A DNA stretch of 64,000 nucleotides from Levilactobacillus yonginensis (GCF_964065165.1 NZ_OZ061549.1:744001-808000), one strand, 5' to 3'. Positions 12,531 to 21,935 are shown, counted from the stretch's first letter. Notes: a model not told the origin generated them from the letters alone. Numbers and translations are program-made.

Positions 12531-13317
12531 TAGGTCCCACCTCGAGATCCCAATGGTCCAGTGAAGGTACAGTATAGGTCGGTTGAATGGCTTGTTGTGC
12601 CACCAGTTCCGGCGTGGAAACCCCCGTATAGGTTAAGAGTGTGTCCACCCCCGCATGAATACCAGCCAAAATATCCGTCAGATAGTTGTCTCCAACCATC
12701 AAAGCATCTTCCGGCGCGATTCCCATTTGTTGCAACGAATTATTTAAAATAATCGGTTCAGGTTTGCCCACAAAAATAGGATCAGTCTGGACTGCGTACC
12801 GGACCAGGTCAACTAGCGCCCCCGCACCAGGCATCAATCCTCTAGATTTAGGAATATTGGAATCGGAATTGGTTCCAATAAAGACTGAACCACTACGGAT
12901 AGCCAAAACGGCCTTCGCAAATTTTTCGTAGGTCACGTCGCTATCTAGACCGACGACAACATACTTGGGGTGCTCTTCATCCACGGTGAAGCCCTTGGCA
13001 GTCAATGCTTGGCGCAAACCGATCTCACCAACGACGTAGACGGTTCGCTCACCAGTACTTCCTGCCAATTGATCCAGATAGTCAGCAGTTGCTAAACCCG
13101 CCGTGTAGACGTTGTCCGTCGTCACGTGAATATCATGATTGTCTGCTAAATTACGCACGACATCAACCGGCAACTTGGTGGTGTTGTTGGTAACAAATTT
13201 AAATGGCGTACCGGCCGCCTGCAATCGTTCCACAAATTGGCGAGCCTTAGGGTAACGCTTGGAACCCGCGTAAATGGTGCCATCCAAGTCAATTAAATAA
13301 GCTTGATACTTTTTCAC
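12523..13317 (-). CDS. yutF: TIGR01457-family HAD hydrolase (NagD/YutF-like)
   Basis: A 264-residue HAD-superfamily phosphatase of the NagD/4-nitrophenylphosphatase type. Motif I is LIDLDGTIYAG (residues 8-18), motif II FVTNNTT (about 41-47), and the C-terminal motif VGDNYLTDI with GKPEP. Substrates of this group include nucleotides and sugar phosphates; the physiological one is unknown. The start is GTG, preceded by AGGGAGAG. It sits between yutD and the DUF1461-like gene, an order similar to the B. subtilis yut region. Confidence 0.88.
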   Translation of the reverse strand: MKKYQAYLIDLDGTIYAGSKRYPKARQFVERLQAAGTPFKFVTNNTTKLPVDVVRNLADNHDIHVTTDNVYTAGLATADYLDQLAGSTGERTVYVVGEIGLRQALTAKGFTVDEEHPKYVVVGLDSDVTYEKFAKAVLAIRSGSVFIGTNSDSNIPKSRGLMPGAGALVDLVRYAVQTDPIFVGKPEPIILNNSLQQMGIAPEDALMVGDNYLTDILAGIHAGVDTLLTYTGVSTPELVAQQAIQPTYTVPSLDHWDLEVGPIA

Positions 13318-13329
13318 CGCAAACTCTCC

Positions 13330-14043
13330 CTAATCTTCTTTTTTCTGTCTAATGGTAAAGTGGCGACGACCGTGACCGCCAGAGCCAACTGTGACTGTTT
13401 TGGCTTTGTCAGTAGTTGGTTGTTTAGTCGTTGTTCGACGTTCCTCAGTGTATGGGTGCGCCGTGTTCTTTCGCCGTGAGTGACGTGACCGCCGCCGATG
13501 GGCATTACCATTACCGTTGGTGGAATGATTCCCATTACTGGTTGTGGCTTTCTTTTCAGCATGGGGCTTGGCCGTCTCACGTGGCTTCACACTCTGCTGC
13601 AAAGTTTCCTTCGTCCCAGTCGCTGCTGGTTTGTTCCGGCGCCGCGAGCGACTCCGCCGGGGCTTAGGTGCCGACTTCACATCTAAGTTGTGTAAAATAA
13701 AGTAAGCACAGCCAAAGTTGCAGGACTCATAAAGGTAATCCTGGACTGCTTCAATCTGATTCTGTTTAGCACCGGCACGGTCCTCAGCGTAAAAGCCCTT
13801 CAACCGTAGTTGTTCAAAGCCCCAGTCACCCACGATATAATCAAACTTACTCAAAATCGTGCTGAACCGGCGGGCAAACTCGGTGAAATCAAATCCGTCA
13901 CGAACATCCGTCACCAATTCGTATGGGTGACCATTGATCGTTAAATGCGTCTCATCCACCCGCGTTACTTCGGCGGCTGGCTCACGACTCTCTCGTTGTT
14001 CGGCGACTAACGCCTCTAAATCTTTTCGATCCACCGTCGTCAT
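13330..14043 (-). CDS. yutD: YutD-family (DUF1027) protein with a long basic tail
   Basis: A 237-residue protein. Residues about 30-125 are the YutD core, including VRDGFDFTEFARRFS, YIVGDWGFEQLRLKGF and YESCNFGCAYFILHN. The remaining 110 residues are rich in Arg, Lys, His, Ser, Thr and Asn (RRSRSRRRNK, NAHRRRSRHSRRKN), look disordered and could bind RNA or DNA. The function of YutD is not known. Its ATG overlaps the stop of yunD by four bases (ATGA), so the pair is translationally coupled. Confidence 0.85.
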   Translation of the reverse strand: MTTVDRKDLEALVAEQRESREPAAEVTRVDETHLTINGHPYELVTDVRDGFDFTEFARRFSTILSKFDYIVGDWGFEQLRLKGFYAEDRAGAKQNQIEAVQDYLYESCNFGCAYFILHNLDVKSAPKPRRSRSRRRNKPAATGTKETLQQSVKPRETAKPHAEKKATTSNGNHSTNGNGNAHRRRSRHSRRKNTAHPYTEERRTTTKQPTTDKAKTVTVGSGGHGRRHFTIRQKKED

Positions 14044-15431
14044 CCTCTCTCGTCAATGGGATAGTGCTTAGCCAAATACTTGGCAAACACTTCCCGCAAT
14101 AAATCTTCGTATAAAATCTGGTTTTTCCCCACGATATGAATTGTTGGGAAAAATGGAATAAACAGGTAATGGTCTAGCACAGCAATCTTATACTGGCGGT
14201 GGGCAGATAAAGCCTCGCCCCGCCAGGTGACAGCATGGGATTGTGAGTCATACGCGATTCCCAGGTAATTAAGTTCCCCGAAAATCTTCCCACGAAAGCC
14301 CATCCCCTTCTGAGGGAATCGCCGTAAAAATAACCGCGCAATTTCAAATTCTTGAACTAGGCGCCACAAGTCATACCCATTCAAGGTGACCGTCATGACG
14401 TGCATATTATGTGGTAGCAACTGATGCAACTGATTTGCATTCACAATTCCGCTAGGCAGATCTTGTAAAAACAAACCAGCGTTTAAGATAGCGGCCTGGG
14501 TGCCTGCATACTCAGCAATGGCGTGCAAGCCTTCACGAACCAGGCGTGGTTGTCCCACCGGATCAGCCTCCATGGCAACTGGCAAATCAGCCACCCGTTG
14601 CTCGGAGAGAATTGACGCACCAAGGTTCTCCAGACCAGAAATTTCTGCCTGGTCGCCGGGTTCTACCGGCAAAGTAGATGTCTCCACGACACTGGCCGAC
14701 GCAACTGTCACCGCGTGGTGGTCGTCTAGGGTCAGTTCAATTTTACCCACGTATCGCCCAAACTTGCCAGCCGCCGCAAGTAGACTCTGTTGATCATGCT
14801 CACCGTGCGGTAACAAATGATGCGTGTGACTACCAATGATGACGGTCACCTGAGGAAAGCGCTTGGCAATCTGACGGTCTACGTCCAATCCCAAATGAGA
14901 AAGAAGCACACAGACATCAAATTGATCGGCATAGGTTGCCAATAATTCCTGTAATGCCTTCATGGCTGCAATGGGTTTCCAGCCAGCCAACGGGTACGTC
15001 AATTGATAGGGCGCCGTCAGCCCCAAAACAAGGACTCGGGTCCCCGCTTCCGTCGTCAAGAGGCGATGGTCGACCGCCCAGCTGGGCCGTTCATGGGTGT
15101 CTGCCGTCAGCAGATTGCCCAAAATTACTGGAAAATTTGCATGATCGTAGAGATGGTCCAACTGAGACCGCATGAAACCTAGTCCCTCGTTATTGCCAAT
15201 AGTGACCGCATCATAACCAATCTGATTCATCAGCTGAACGTTCTGTTGCCCATTCGTGGCCTCACTAACGGGATGAACCCGATCCACATGGTCACCCAAG
15301 TCAAAGGTGTACACCGTATGCCCAGCAGCAACGGCTTCTTGCCGTGCTGTAGCCAGGTAACGACGAATCCGGGGCCAATTCTCAAAATGAGAATGTAGGT
15401 CATTCGTGTGCAAAATGGTCAGTTGTTCCAT
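14040..15431 (-). CDS. yunD: Bifunctional metallophosphatase / 5'-nucleotidase (YunD-like)
   Basis: A 463-residue protein. The N-terminal calcineurin-like domain has ILHTNDLHSHFENW (6-19), GDHVDR (about 46) and a GSHTHHLL metal motif near 201. The C-terminal half is a 5'-nucleotidase domain with NAGLFLQDLPSG. There is no signal peptide, unlike the surface 5'-nucleotidases, so it is probably intracellular. AGAGGAGATTGAGAGC precedes the ATG. It is the first gene of a run through yutD and yutF to the DUF1461-like gene. Confidence 0.9.
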   Translation of the reverse strand: MEQLTILHTNDLHSHFENWPRIRRYLATARQEAVAAGHTVYTFDLGDHVDRVHPVSEATNGQQNVQLMNQIGYDAVTIGNNEGLGFMRSQLDHLYDHANFPVILGNLLTADTHERPSWAVDHRLLTTEAGTRVLVLGLTAPYQLTYPLAGWKPIAAMKALQELLATYADQFDVCVLLSHLGLDVDRQIAKRFPQVTVIIGSHTHHLLPHGEHDQQSLLAAAGKFGRYVGKIELTLDDHHAVTVASASVVETSTLPVEPGDQAEISGLENLGASILSEQRVADLPVAMEADPVGQPRLVREGLHAIAEYAGTQAAILNAGLFLQDLPSGIVNANQLHQLLPHNMHVMTVTLNGYDLWRLVQEFEIARLFLRRFPQKGMGFRGKIFGELNYLGIAYDSQSHAVTWRGEALSAHRQYKIAVLDHYLFIPFFPTIHIVGKNQILYEDLLREVFAKYLAKHYPIDERG

Positions 15432-15493
15432 GCTCTCAATCTCCTCTTAACACTGGTTTTAATCCTACGGCATCGCGAGGAAACGGTCAAGCG

Positions 15494-16102
15494 CTATTGC
15501 TTGTCGCGAAACTCTGCTGCCTTACCCGTCACCATCTGCTCAATTTCACTCGTGGAAAACGGGGTGCCAAACGGTAATTTTTGATCAAGGTACCGTTGTT
15601 CTGGCGTATCAACACCGACATTGATATTTTCCTTCACGGGAACTGCGTAGTGATGAATGTGCCCATGTAAGTTGATAATTTGCTTAACAATCCCCAACAT
15701 CATTGGGTAATGCGTCATATAGTACTGCCGGTGATCATACTTGATCAGTGCGCCAACATCGTGAAAGGTAAATTTATCCTTGCCGTGATCAACATAATTA
15801 TTTGCAGCCAAGTGCTTGAATAAAGCACGACTGTCATGGTTTCCCTTAATTAATTCCAAATTCCCGTTTAACTGGCTCAACACCTCAAACACCGCTTCAT
15901 CCGACTTACTAGCCGGCCGCGTGAAATACAAGGCAATGTCTCCTAAGTGGTAGACCGTATCACCTGGTGCCACGCGTGCGTTCCAGTTATCAATAATGGT
16001 TTGATTCATTTCGTCAACGTTGGCAAATAGCCGCGGTGCAAAATCATTGTCTCCTAAAAGATCTTTATGAAAAAAATGCGTATCTGACGTAAAAAATTGC
16101 AT
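15494..16102 (-). CDS. Calcineurin-like metallophosphoesterase
   Basis: A 202-residue single-domain phosphoesterase. Metal-ligand motifs are SDTHFFH (5-11), GDTVYHLGDIAL (about 47-58), IKGNHDSR (about 90), MTHYPMM (about 130) and NLHGHIH (about 144). The substrate is unknown; the family includes cyclic-nucleotide and sugar-phosphate hydrolases. AAGGAGGAACAGC precedes the ATG, and 11 bp separate it from the upstream aldo/keto reductase gene, so the two are probably co-transcribed. Confidence 0.88.
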   Translation of the reverse strand: MQFFTSDTHFFHKDLLGDNDFAPRLFANVDEMNQTIIDNWNARVAPGDTVYHLGDIALYFTRPASKSDEAVFEVLSQLNGNLELIKGNHDSRALFKHLAANNYVDHGKDKFTFHDVGALIKYDHRQYYMTHYPMMLGIVKQIINLHGHIHHYAVPVKENINVGVDTPEQRYLDQKLPFGTPFSTSEIEQMVTGKAAEFRDKQ

Positions 16103-16113
16103 GCTGTTCCTCC

Positions 16114-16962
16114 TTACAGAACATCTAATGATTCTTTATGCGTTGGACGGGGAAATTGCTCATCTAATGCCGTGAGCTCGGTTGCAGTCAGCGTTAAATC
16201 AGCCGCTGCCACGTTCTGTTCCATGTGCAGGACGGAGCTCGTTTGGGGAATGGCCAGAACTTGCGAATTCCGAATGACCCAGGCTAACAAGATTTGATAG
16301 ACCCCAACACCGTGAGTTGCCGCAAGCTCTTTGACCACCGCGTTGGTGGTTAATTGGTGTCCCCAAGCATCCCCTTGGGCAATTGGTGAATACGCAATCA
16401 ATGGCAGCTGATGTTCCCGTTGCCAAGGTAGTACTGCGAAATCCAACCCGCGGCTTCCCAAATGATAGAGATCCTCATTAGCTACGGCTCGATTCCCTTG
16501 TGGAAGTGCCCACAGTTCATCAAGGTCAGCCACATCAAAGTTAGAAACGCCCCAAGCATGAATTTTTCCCGTCGTTTGCAAACGCTGGAGCTCGGCCACC
16601 GTTTCAGCTAGAGGAACGTTCCCCCGCCAATGATACAGATAAAGATCCAGGTAATCCGTTCGAAGACGGCGTAGACTGGCATCTAGGCTAGTTTCCATCC
16701 GTTGCTTAGAGGCATTTTCAGGCAGCACCTTCGATATTAAGAAGAGGTCATCCCGCTTACTGCCAGCCAAAGCCTCACCGACGAGCGTCTCCGACCGGCC
16801 TGACCCATACATTTCCGCCGTATCGACGACCCGCGCACCCGCAGCGAGTCCCGCCTGAATTGCAGCAATTTCGTTTTCTCGTTGATCTGCCCGATCTCCC
16901 ATGTGCCAAGTCCCGATTCCGATGGCCGGGACAGTCTTACCGGCAATTTTAACTGTTTCCAT
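16114..16962 (-). CDS. Aldo/keto reductase
   Basis: A 282-residue NADPH-dependent oxidoreductase with a TIM-barrel fold. The catalytic tetrad is readable: Asp in VVDTAEMYG (about 47), Tyr in the same motif (about 52), Lys in LISKVLPE (about 78) and His in LYLYHWRG (about 111). The cofactor region AIPQTSS is near residue 244. These enzymes reduce aldehydes and ketones; the substrate is not predictable. The ATG follows GGAGGGTCC. Confidence 0.92.
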   Translation of the reverse strand: METVKIAGKTVPAIGIGTWHMGDRADQRENEIAAIQAGLAAGARVVDTAEMYGSGRSETLVGEALAGSKRDDLFLISKVLPENASKQRMETSLDASLRRLRTDYLDLYLYHWRGNVPLAETVAELQRLQTTGKIHAWGVSNFDVADLDELWALPQGNRAVANEDLYHLGSRGLDFAVLPWQREHQLPLIAYSPIAQGDAWGHQLTTNAVVKELAATHGVGVYQILLAWVIRNSQVLAIPQTSSVLHMEQNVAAADLTLTATELTALDEQFPRPTHKESLDVL

Positions 16963-17058
16963 TAATGGACCCTCCGTTTTGAATAGATAGTCTTATCGTA
17001 GCACTTCCCTGTGAATTTCGCTGACATCGGTGGTTACTGTTTGTGAAAACTTTCGATC

Positions 17059-17086
17059 AAAAAAACCGAGGAATCACCTTCCCCGG
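17059..17086 (-). terminator. Terminator of the amino-acid permease gene
   Basis: Stem CCGGGGAA/TTCCTCGG with loop GGTGA, then seven T residues on the minus strand, about 70 bp beyond the permease stop. Confidence 0.8.
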
Positions 17087-17156
17087 CCAACTTTACTTAC
17101 AATGTCTATTTGGTTAACTTGCCGGCAAATCACCGGCCCGCTGTCATTTTAAAAAA

Positions 17157-18563
17157 CTACTCATGATTATCGTCCGATTCGGTTGCTGTAACCGCAGCTC
17201 GCCGATCCTTCACCGTTTTTACCAGCATCAGGATTCCTAACCAAACCACCGACCCAATCAAGGCAATCAACGTATCCGTCTTAAAGAACAGCACTACCGC
17301 CACCATCGCCAGAAAGGCCAGGATAAAGTAATCACTGTAGGGGAAGAATGGCAGATGGAACTTCGCCGCTTGAATTCCCTGTTCACGCTGCTGCTTCTTA
17401 AACTTCATATGGGCCAGAACAATCACACACCAGATGAAGAGAAAACAGGTCGTTGCCACACTGGTGACCAAGGCGAAAACATGTCCAGGCATAATGAAGT
17501 TGAGAAATACCGATACTGCAATCACCACCGTCGAAAAACGCAGGGCAGGTACAGGAACTTGCGATTTCGATAACGTGCTCATCTTCTTGGAAAATCGTCC
17601 CTCACCATCATACGTGAGCGAAAACAGCATCCGACCAGTCGTGAAGAGTGAGCTATTGCAAGCAGAAGCCGCTGCGGTCAACACCACAAAGTTAATGACG
17701 GCTGCCGCCGATTGAATCCCGACACTCTTAAAGACTTGTACAAACGGACTGCTGTCTGGCGAGATAGCGTGCCATGGATAAATACACATCAATGCCAGCA
17801 AGGAACCCACGTAGAATAGAATAATTCGCACGGGAATATCATTAATAGCCTTGGGAATAACCTTGGTTGGATTAGCCGTCTCAGAAGCAGTCATCCCCAC
17901 CATTTCAATTCCCACAAAACTAAAGAGCACCATTTGAAATGATAGGAAGAATCCTTTGGCACCATGAGAAAAGAACCCACTAGAGACTAAGTTATTCACG
18001 CTTGCGTGGCCGGCTGGTGTGGGAAAACGTACGGCTACCATGTAGGCACCCGCTAAGATCAAACCAATAATGGCCACGATTTTAATGATGGCAAACCAAA
18101 ACTCGGTTTCACCAAATGCGCCCACTGCCACGGAATTCAGCGTCAGTAGAATTCCCAACAAGACCAGTGCCGTCAACCATTGTGGTAGCCGGGGAAACCA
18201 AAATTGCATGTATTGGCCGGCGGCAGTAACTTCCGCCATGGCTAAAGCAATCCAGCAGACCCAGTAGGTCCAACCAGCCACAAAACTCATTTTATCACCC
18301 AAGTAGCGGTGAATAAAGTCAATATAAGAATGCACGTTTAAGTCGGAAAGCAATAGCTCGCCTAGGGCCCGCATGAGTAGAAAACACATCACACCCGTCG
18401 CTAAGTAAGCTAACAATATGGATGGTCCTGCCAAATGGATAGCTTGGCCAGAACCCAAGAAGAGTCCCGTCCCGATTGTCCCCCCAAGGGCAATCAGTTG
18501 GACGTGGCGACTCTGCAGGCCACGTGAAAACTCTTGATCCTGATTCTGTTGACTATCTTTCAT
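17157..18563 (-). CDS. Amino-acid permease of the AAT (APC superfamily) type
   Basis: A 468-residue membrane transporter with about 12 helices. The N-terminal family signature LIALGGTIGTGLFLGSGQAI (about 24-43) and SFVGIEMVGMTASETANP (about 225) place it with the D-serine/alanine/glycine, GABA or proline-specific permeases; the exact substrate cannot be told. I start at the ATG preceded by AAAGGGGCG, which opens MKDSQQNQD; a longer reading adds 40 hydrophobic residues without a ribosome binding site. A TATAAT lies about 30 bp upstream. The gene stands alone. Confidence 0.88.
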   Translation of the reverse strand: MKDSQQNQDQEFSRGLQSRHVQLIALGGTIGTGLFLGSGQAIHLAGPSILLAYLATGVMCFLLMRALGELLLSDLNVHSYIDFIHRYLGDKMSFVAGWTYWVCWIALAMAEVTAAGQYMQFWFPRLPQWLTALVLLGILLTLNSVAVGAFGETEFWFAIIKIVAIIGLILAGAYMVAVRFPTPAGHASVNNLVSSGFFSHGAKGFFLSFQMVLFSFVGIEMVGMTASETANPTKVIPKAINDIPVRIILFYVGSLLALMCIYPWHAISPDSSPFVQVFKSVGIQSAAAVINFVVLTAAASACNSSLFTTGRMLFSLTYDGEGRFSKKMSTLSKSQVPVPALRFSTVVIAVSVFLNFIMPGHVFALVTSVATTCFLFIWCVIVLAHMKFKKQQREQGIQAAKFHLPFFPYSDYFILAFLAMVAVVLFFKTDTLIALIGSVVWLGILMLVKTVKDRRAAVTATESDDNHE

Positions 18564-18724
18564 CTTAATCGCCCCTTTGTTGAAATATATTATACACTGA
18601 CGTATGAACAATGCTACCAGCAGTAACGGTTGGTTCGTTAAGCTAAGTAGCGAGCAATCCCGGTATAGAGTCATACATTTCAACTTAATTCATTTTAGAT
18701 GAAATTCATTCATCTTTCAGTGAA

Positions 18725-18762
18725 CAAAAAAGCCCCCCAGGGCAAACAGTCCTGGAAAGCCT
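18725..18762 (-). terminator. Terminator of the ytxK-ackA transcript
   Basis: Long stem (AGGCTTTCCAGG/CCTGGGGGGCTT with G-U pairs), then a T-run on the minus strand. Confidence 0.85.
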
Positions 18763-18772
18763 CTGCTAAAGC

Positions 18773-19963
18773 TTATTTACGTAGACGCTCGATGTCTCGA
18801 ACAATCATTAATTCTTCATCGGTTGGAATCAAGAGCGTCTTAATCTTTGAGCCTGCCTTACTAAGGTCACGTTCAACGCCCCGGATATCGTTCTTTTCAG
18901 GATCAACCCCGATACCGAAGTAAGCCAACTTGTCGGCTACTTCTTGGCGAATCATGATGTCGTTTTCACCAACACCGGCAGTGAAGACGATGGCATCAGC
19001 ACCACCCAATTCTGCCAAGTATGAACCAACGTAACGAACGATCCGGTTGATGAACATATCACGAGCTAACTTAGCCCGTGGGTTCTTAGCTTGGACCTTT
19101 TCCAAATCACGCATGTCGGCTGAAACACCGGAAACCCCAACCAAGCCAGACTTCTTGTTCAAGATGTTAATCATATCGTTAGGCTTGTCAATGTTGAGCT
19201 TTTCCATCAGGTAGGCTACCAAGGAAGCATCAATGTCCCCTGACCGCGTTGCCATTTCAATCCCGGCCAGTGGCGTGAAGCCCATGGATGTGTCGAATGA
19301 CTTACCATCTTTGATGGCAGTGATTGACCCACCAGCACCCAAGTGCATCGTAATCAATTTTAAGTCCTTCAATGGCTTACCCAACATAGCAGCGGCACGG
19401 TGAGCAACGTAACGGTGACTCGTTCCATGGGCCCCATACTTCCGAGCACCAAACTTTTCGTAGTATTCGTAAGGAATAGCGTACATGTAGTTTTCTTGTG
19501 GCATGGATGTGTGGAAAGATGTATCGAAGACAGCCACACTCAAAACGTTGGGCAGAATCTTCTTGAATGCCTTAATACCCATAGCAGCGGCTGGGTTGTG
19601 TAGTGGTGCATATTCAGACAAGTCTTCAATCTTTTGTAAGACGTCGTCGTCAATGATAGCAGAATCCTTGAATTCTTGACCACCAGCAACAACCCGGTGA
19701 CCAACACCGGTGATCTCATTGAAGTCCGTGATGATCTTCAACTCAGTCAATTGGTCCAACATTAATTGAATGGCGGCGTTATGGTCGTTAACGTCTTCAT
19801 GAGTTTCGTACTTTTGACCATCACCGTACTTAATTTCAACTAATGAGTTTCCTAAGCTGATTCGGTCAATCGCACCTTCGGCAATAACTTTTTCTTCAGG
19901 CATTTGGAACAGCTTGAACTTTAAGGTTGAGCTTCCGGCGTTAATAGCTAATGATTTTCCCAT
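18773..19963 (-). CDS. ackA: Acetate kinase
   Basis: A 396-residue cytosolic kinase, normal length. It has the N-terminal signature INAGSSTLKFKLF (7-19), the second signature MHLGAGGSITAI (about 205), VAVFDTSFH (about 145) and FTAGVGEND near 325. It converts acetyl phosphate and ADP to acetate and ATP, the ATP-yielding step of the phosphoketolase pathway in lactobacilli. AAAAAGGAGAAAAAC precedes the ATG. It lies 18 bp after ytxK, the same pairing as in B. subtilis. Confidence 0.97.
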   Translation of the reverse strand: MGKSLAINAGSSTLKFKLFQMPEEKVIAEGAIDRISLGNSLVEIKYGDGQKYETHEDVNDHNAAIQLMLDQLTELKIITDFNEITGVGHRVVAGGQEFKDSAIIDDDVLQKIEDLSEYAPLHNPAAAMGIKAFKKILPNVLSVAVFDTSFHTSMPQENYMYAIPYEYYEKFGARKYGAHGTSHRYVAHRAAAMLGKPLKDLKLITMHLGAGGSITAIKDGKSFDTSMGFTPLAGIEMATRSGDIDASLVAYLMEKLNIDKPNDMINILNKKSGLVGVSGVSADMRDLEKVQAKNPRAKLARDMFINRIVRYVGSYLAELGGADAIVFTAGVGENDIMIRQEVADKLAYFGIGVDPEKNDIRGVERDLSKAGSKIKTLLIPTDEELMIVRDIERLRK

Positions 19964-19981
19964 GTGGTGTTTTTCTCCTTT

Positions 19982-21004
19982 TTATGCACGATCCGTCAGT
20001 AGGTTCTGTTCTTCCCACTGAACAATCTCTGCGACAAACTTTTGAAATGCTGATTGATTCTTAAATGAGGGGAATTCACCCAACATTACTTGTTCAACTT
20101 GCTTGGCACCTGCGCCCGGCTTCTGGAGAATCAGAATCGCCTTCTGCGCGTTGGCATTGGCAAAGAGCTCGCTTGGTAGGTTCAATAAGCCCTGTAGGTA
20201 GGCGTGACCCGGCAACCACTTCAACATGCCGTGGGCCTCATCCGTCTGGAATAGCTGTGAAGGTACCAAGAAGACCCCGATACCCCCCTCAGTTAACTGA
20301 TTTACCGCCTGTTCAAGCAACAGATGGTGAACAAATGAATGACCACTCGTCGCGCGTGTTTGGTAATTAGCTGCATTCTCATCAATTGGATAATAGCCAA
20401 TTGGCAAGTCGGCAACAATCAAATCGCTAGCTGGAACCAACAACTGCTCCAACGCGTCCTGGTGGATCAATTCCACTGGTAAACGTTGAAGATCACTCGA
20501 CGTCTGTGCAATGGCCAACATGGTATCATCGTTGTCCACCCCATAAGCATCGATCTTTCCAGCTACGACCGCCTTCAGTTGTGAAAACACTGCCGTTAAC
20601 AGATTACCCGTACCCACCGTCAAATCAAGCAACGTTAAATGTTGTTTGTTCTTTTCCAGTCGGGTAACCAAGTATCCCATAATGTAAGCAATTGTATCAG
20701 GGGTCAATTGATGATTGGCTTGGATGTCATCGACGCGAATCGCCTTCAACATTGCCAATTGAACTGCCCGTCGAACCGTTTCGGCGTCATACGTCTGCCA
20801 ATCGGCTTGTTGATACAAGTCGGTCAGCTGTTGAACGACCTTGGCCTCTGGCCGGCCGTCTTCAACTTGAACTTGTCCATTGAGGAGATTGTCTCCCGTT
20901 TCAATGAACGCATCTAAATAAGATGTGCTTAACGCAGATTGTAAAGTCATCGTTGATTCATCGAGGACCTTAAATAGCGTTTCGGTCTGTTCTTGTGACA
21001 GCAC
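19982..21004 (-). CDS. ytxK: Class I SAM-dependent methyltransferase, YtxK family (N6-adenine methylase-like)
   Basis: A 340-residue protein. The SAM-binding motif is LDLTVGTGNLLTAVFSQL (about 125-142), and the catalytic-type motif IV reads VADLPIGYYP (about 212), a variant of the NPPY motif of N6-adenine methylases. A methylation target has not been shown for YtxK. It has its own promoter, follows the comG operon in the same direction and probably shares a transcript with ackA. Confidence 0.85.
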   Translation of the reverse strand: MLSQEQTETLFKVLDESTMTLQSALSTSYLDAFIETGDNLLNGQVQVEDGRPEAKVVQQLTDLYQQADWQTYDAETVRRAVQLAMLKAIRVDDIQANHQLTPDTIAYIMGYLVTRLEKNKQHLTLLDLTVGTGNLLTAVFSQLKAVVAGKIDAYGVDNDDTMLAIAQTSSDLQRLPVELIHQDALEQLLVPASDLIVADLPIGYYPIDENAANYQTRATSGHSFVHHLLLEQAVNQLTEGGIGVFLVPSQLFQTDEAHGMLKWLPGHAYLQGLLNLPSELFANANAQKAILILQKPGAGAKQVEQVMLGEFPSFKNQSAFQKFVAEIVQWEEQNLLTDRA

Positions 21005-21051
21005 GCTTCGCCTCCTTGTGAAGTTTCCGTGACACGTTGTATCCGCTATCT

Positions 21052-21080
21052 ATAGTACCGATTTTTGCGAACTTATTCAA
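21052..21080 (-). promoter_or_regulatory. Promoter of ytxK-ackA
   Basis: TTGAAT, 17-bp spacer, TACTAT on the minus strand, 48 bp upstream of the ytxK start codon, in the gap after comGG. Confidence 0.65.
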
Positions 21081-21100
21081 GCAATCTTTGCGGCTAATCC

Positions 21101-21340
21101 TTATTTAGCGCGATTACGGGCGGACTTATCTGTGGTTTTTTTCACATGATAAGTATTCTGGCGCCGAATGGTTTCAGTCGCCTGATCGTAACGCGCAATC
21201 AAGGCATTAGTCGCTTGTCGTTGTGCAGCTGTGGCAACTATCACCACGGTCAATAGCAGGCTGACCCCGGTTAAAAGGAACAGAGCCCACAAGGTTAAGA
21301 ATCCCTGCTGCCGCGTAAATCGAGGATGGTGCTGTGCCAT
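21101..21340 (-). CDS. comGG: Competence pseudopilus protein ComGG-like
   Basis: A 79-residue protein, shorter than the Bacillus ComGG. It has a basic start followed by QQGFLTLWALFLLTGVSLLL, a pseudopilin-like hydrophobic helix, then a charged tail. The ATG is preceded by AGGAGGGATTACC inside the end of comGF. The assignment rests on its place as seventh gene of the comG operon more than on sequence. Confidence 0.72.
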   Translation of the reverse strand: MAQHHPRFTRQQGFLTLWALFLLTGVSLLLTVVIVATAAQRQATNALIARYDQATETIRRQNTYHVKKTTDKSARNRAK

Positions 21341-21735
21341 GGTAATCCCTCCTGTTTGAGAGTCAACCGAACTAGCCCGCGCCGATCAACCTCAGTCCAC
21401 TTAACCTCCGTCACCCGTTTCAACAGTGGATCATACCCCTGTTTCTGTTCATTAGTTAACCGTAAGATATTATGATTGTCTCGCCAGATTGAGATTGCTT
21501 TGTTGCTCGGCGTACTTTGGGTATCCCACAGCTGCAGTTCAGTGGGTAACACTCGCCGAATCCGGTACCGGTGTGGTTGTTCCAACACCGTAACTGCTTG
21601 AAACCAAGCCAATGAATCCTGTCGAACAGGCCTTAAAAGAATGCGATCAATTCCATTAGCCACGACGAACATTCCTGCAGCAATTGCCAAGGCCAAAATT
21701 GCTTCAAATAGGCTAAAACCTTGATGACACTTCAT
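21295..21735 (-). CDS. comGF: Competence pseudopilin ComGF
   Basis: A 146-residue protein with a prepilin-like N-terminus HQGFSLFEAILALAIAAGMF (cleavage expected after Gly). ComGF is a minor pseudopilin that helps assemble the DNA-uptake pseudopilus. I start at the ATG overlapping the comGE stop as ATGA; another in-frame ATG lies four codons upstream. The end overlaps comGG. Confidence 0.82.
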   Translation of the reverse strand: MKCHQGFSLFEAILALAIAAGMFVVANGIDRILLRPVRQDSLAWFQAVTVLEQPHRYRIRRVLPTELQLWDTQSTPSNKAISIWRDNHNILRLTNEQKQGYDPLLKRVTEVKWTEVDRRGLVRLTLKQEGLPWHSTILDLRGSRDS

Positions 21736-21935
21736 TCTTGCGCCCATTTTAGTAACGCCTGATCATGCCGAAGACGAGCTCGAAGCAAACGTTCTTCACG
21801 TGCGTGCGTTTGCCGCTGCACGACCAGAACGGTTTGTGTAACCAGTCCCACCGTCAAGGCGACGACGGCTAACGCGATTAAGGCGTCAGGCAGGAGAAAG
21901 CCCTGATGATCGTCGTTGCTGTGCTGATTCCACAT
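21732..21935 (-). CDS. comGE: Competence pseudopilin ComGE-like
   Basis: A 67-residue protein, MWNQHSNDDHQGFLLPDALI, with one hydrophobic helix. The cleavage region reads G-FLLPD, with Asp instead of the usual Glu at position 5. GGGAGGAAACC precedes the ATG. It overlaps the 3' end of comGD by 50 bp. Assigned mainly by operon position. Confidence 0.75.
   Translation of the reverse strand: MWNQHSNDDHQGFLLPDALIALAVVALTVGLVTQTVLVVQRQTHAREERLLRARLRHDQALLKWAQE

Noticed and set aside
13314..13686. Overlapping reading frames on both strands over the end of yutD
   Set aside because: The Arg-rich low-complexity coding sequence of yutD opens other frames; no family match and no start signals.
18564..18724. 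Possible T-box or other riboswitch before the amino-acid permease
   Set aside because: No T-box core (GGTGGTACCGCG type) or specifier stem is present; only a short leader with a TATAAT.
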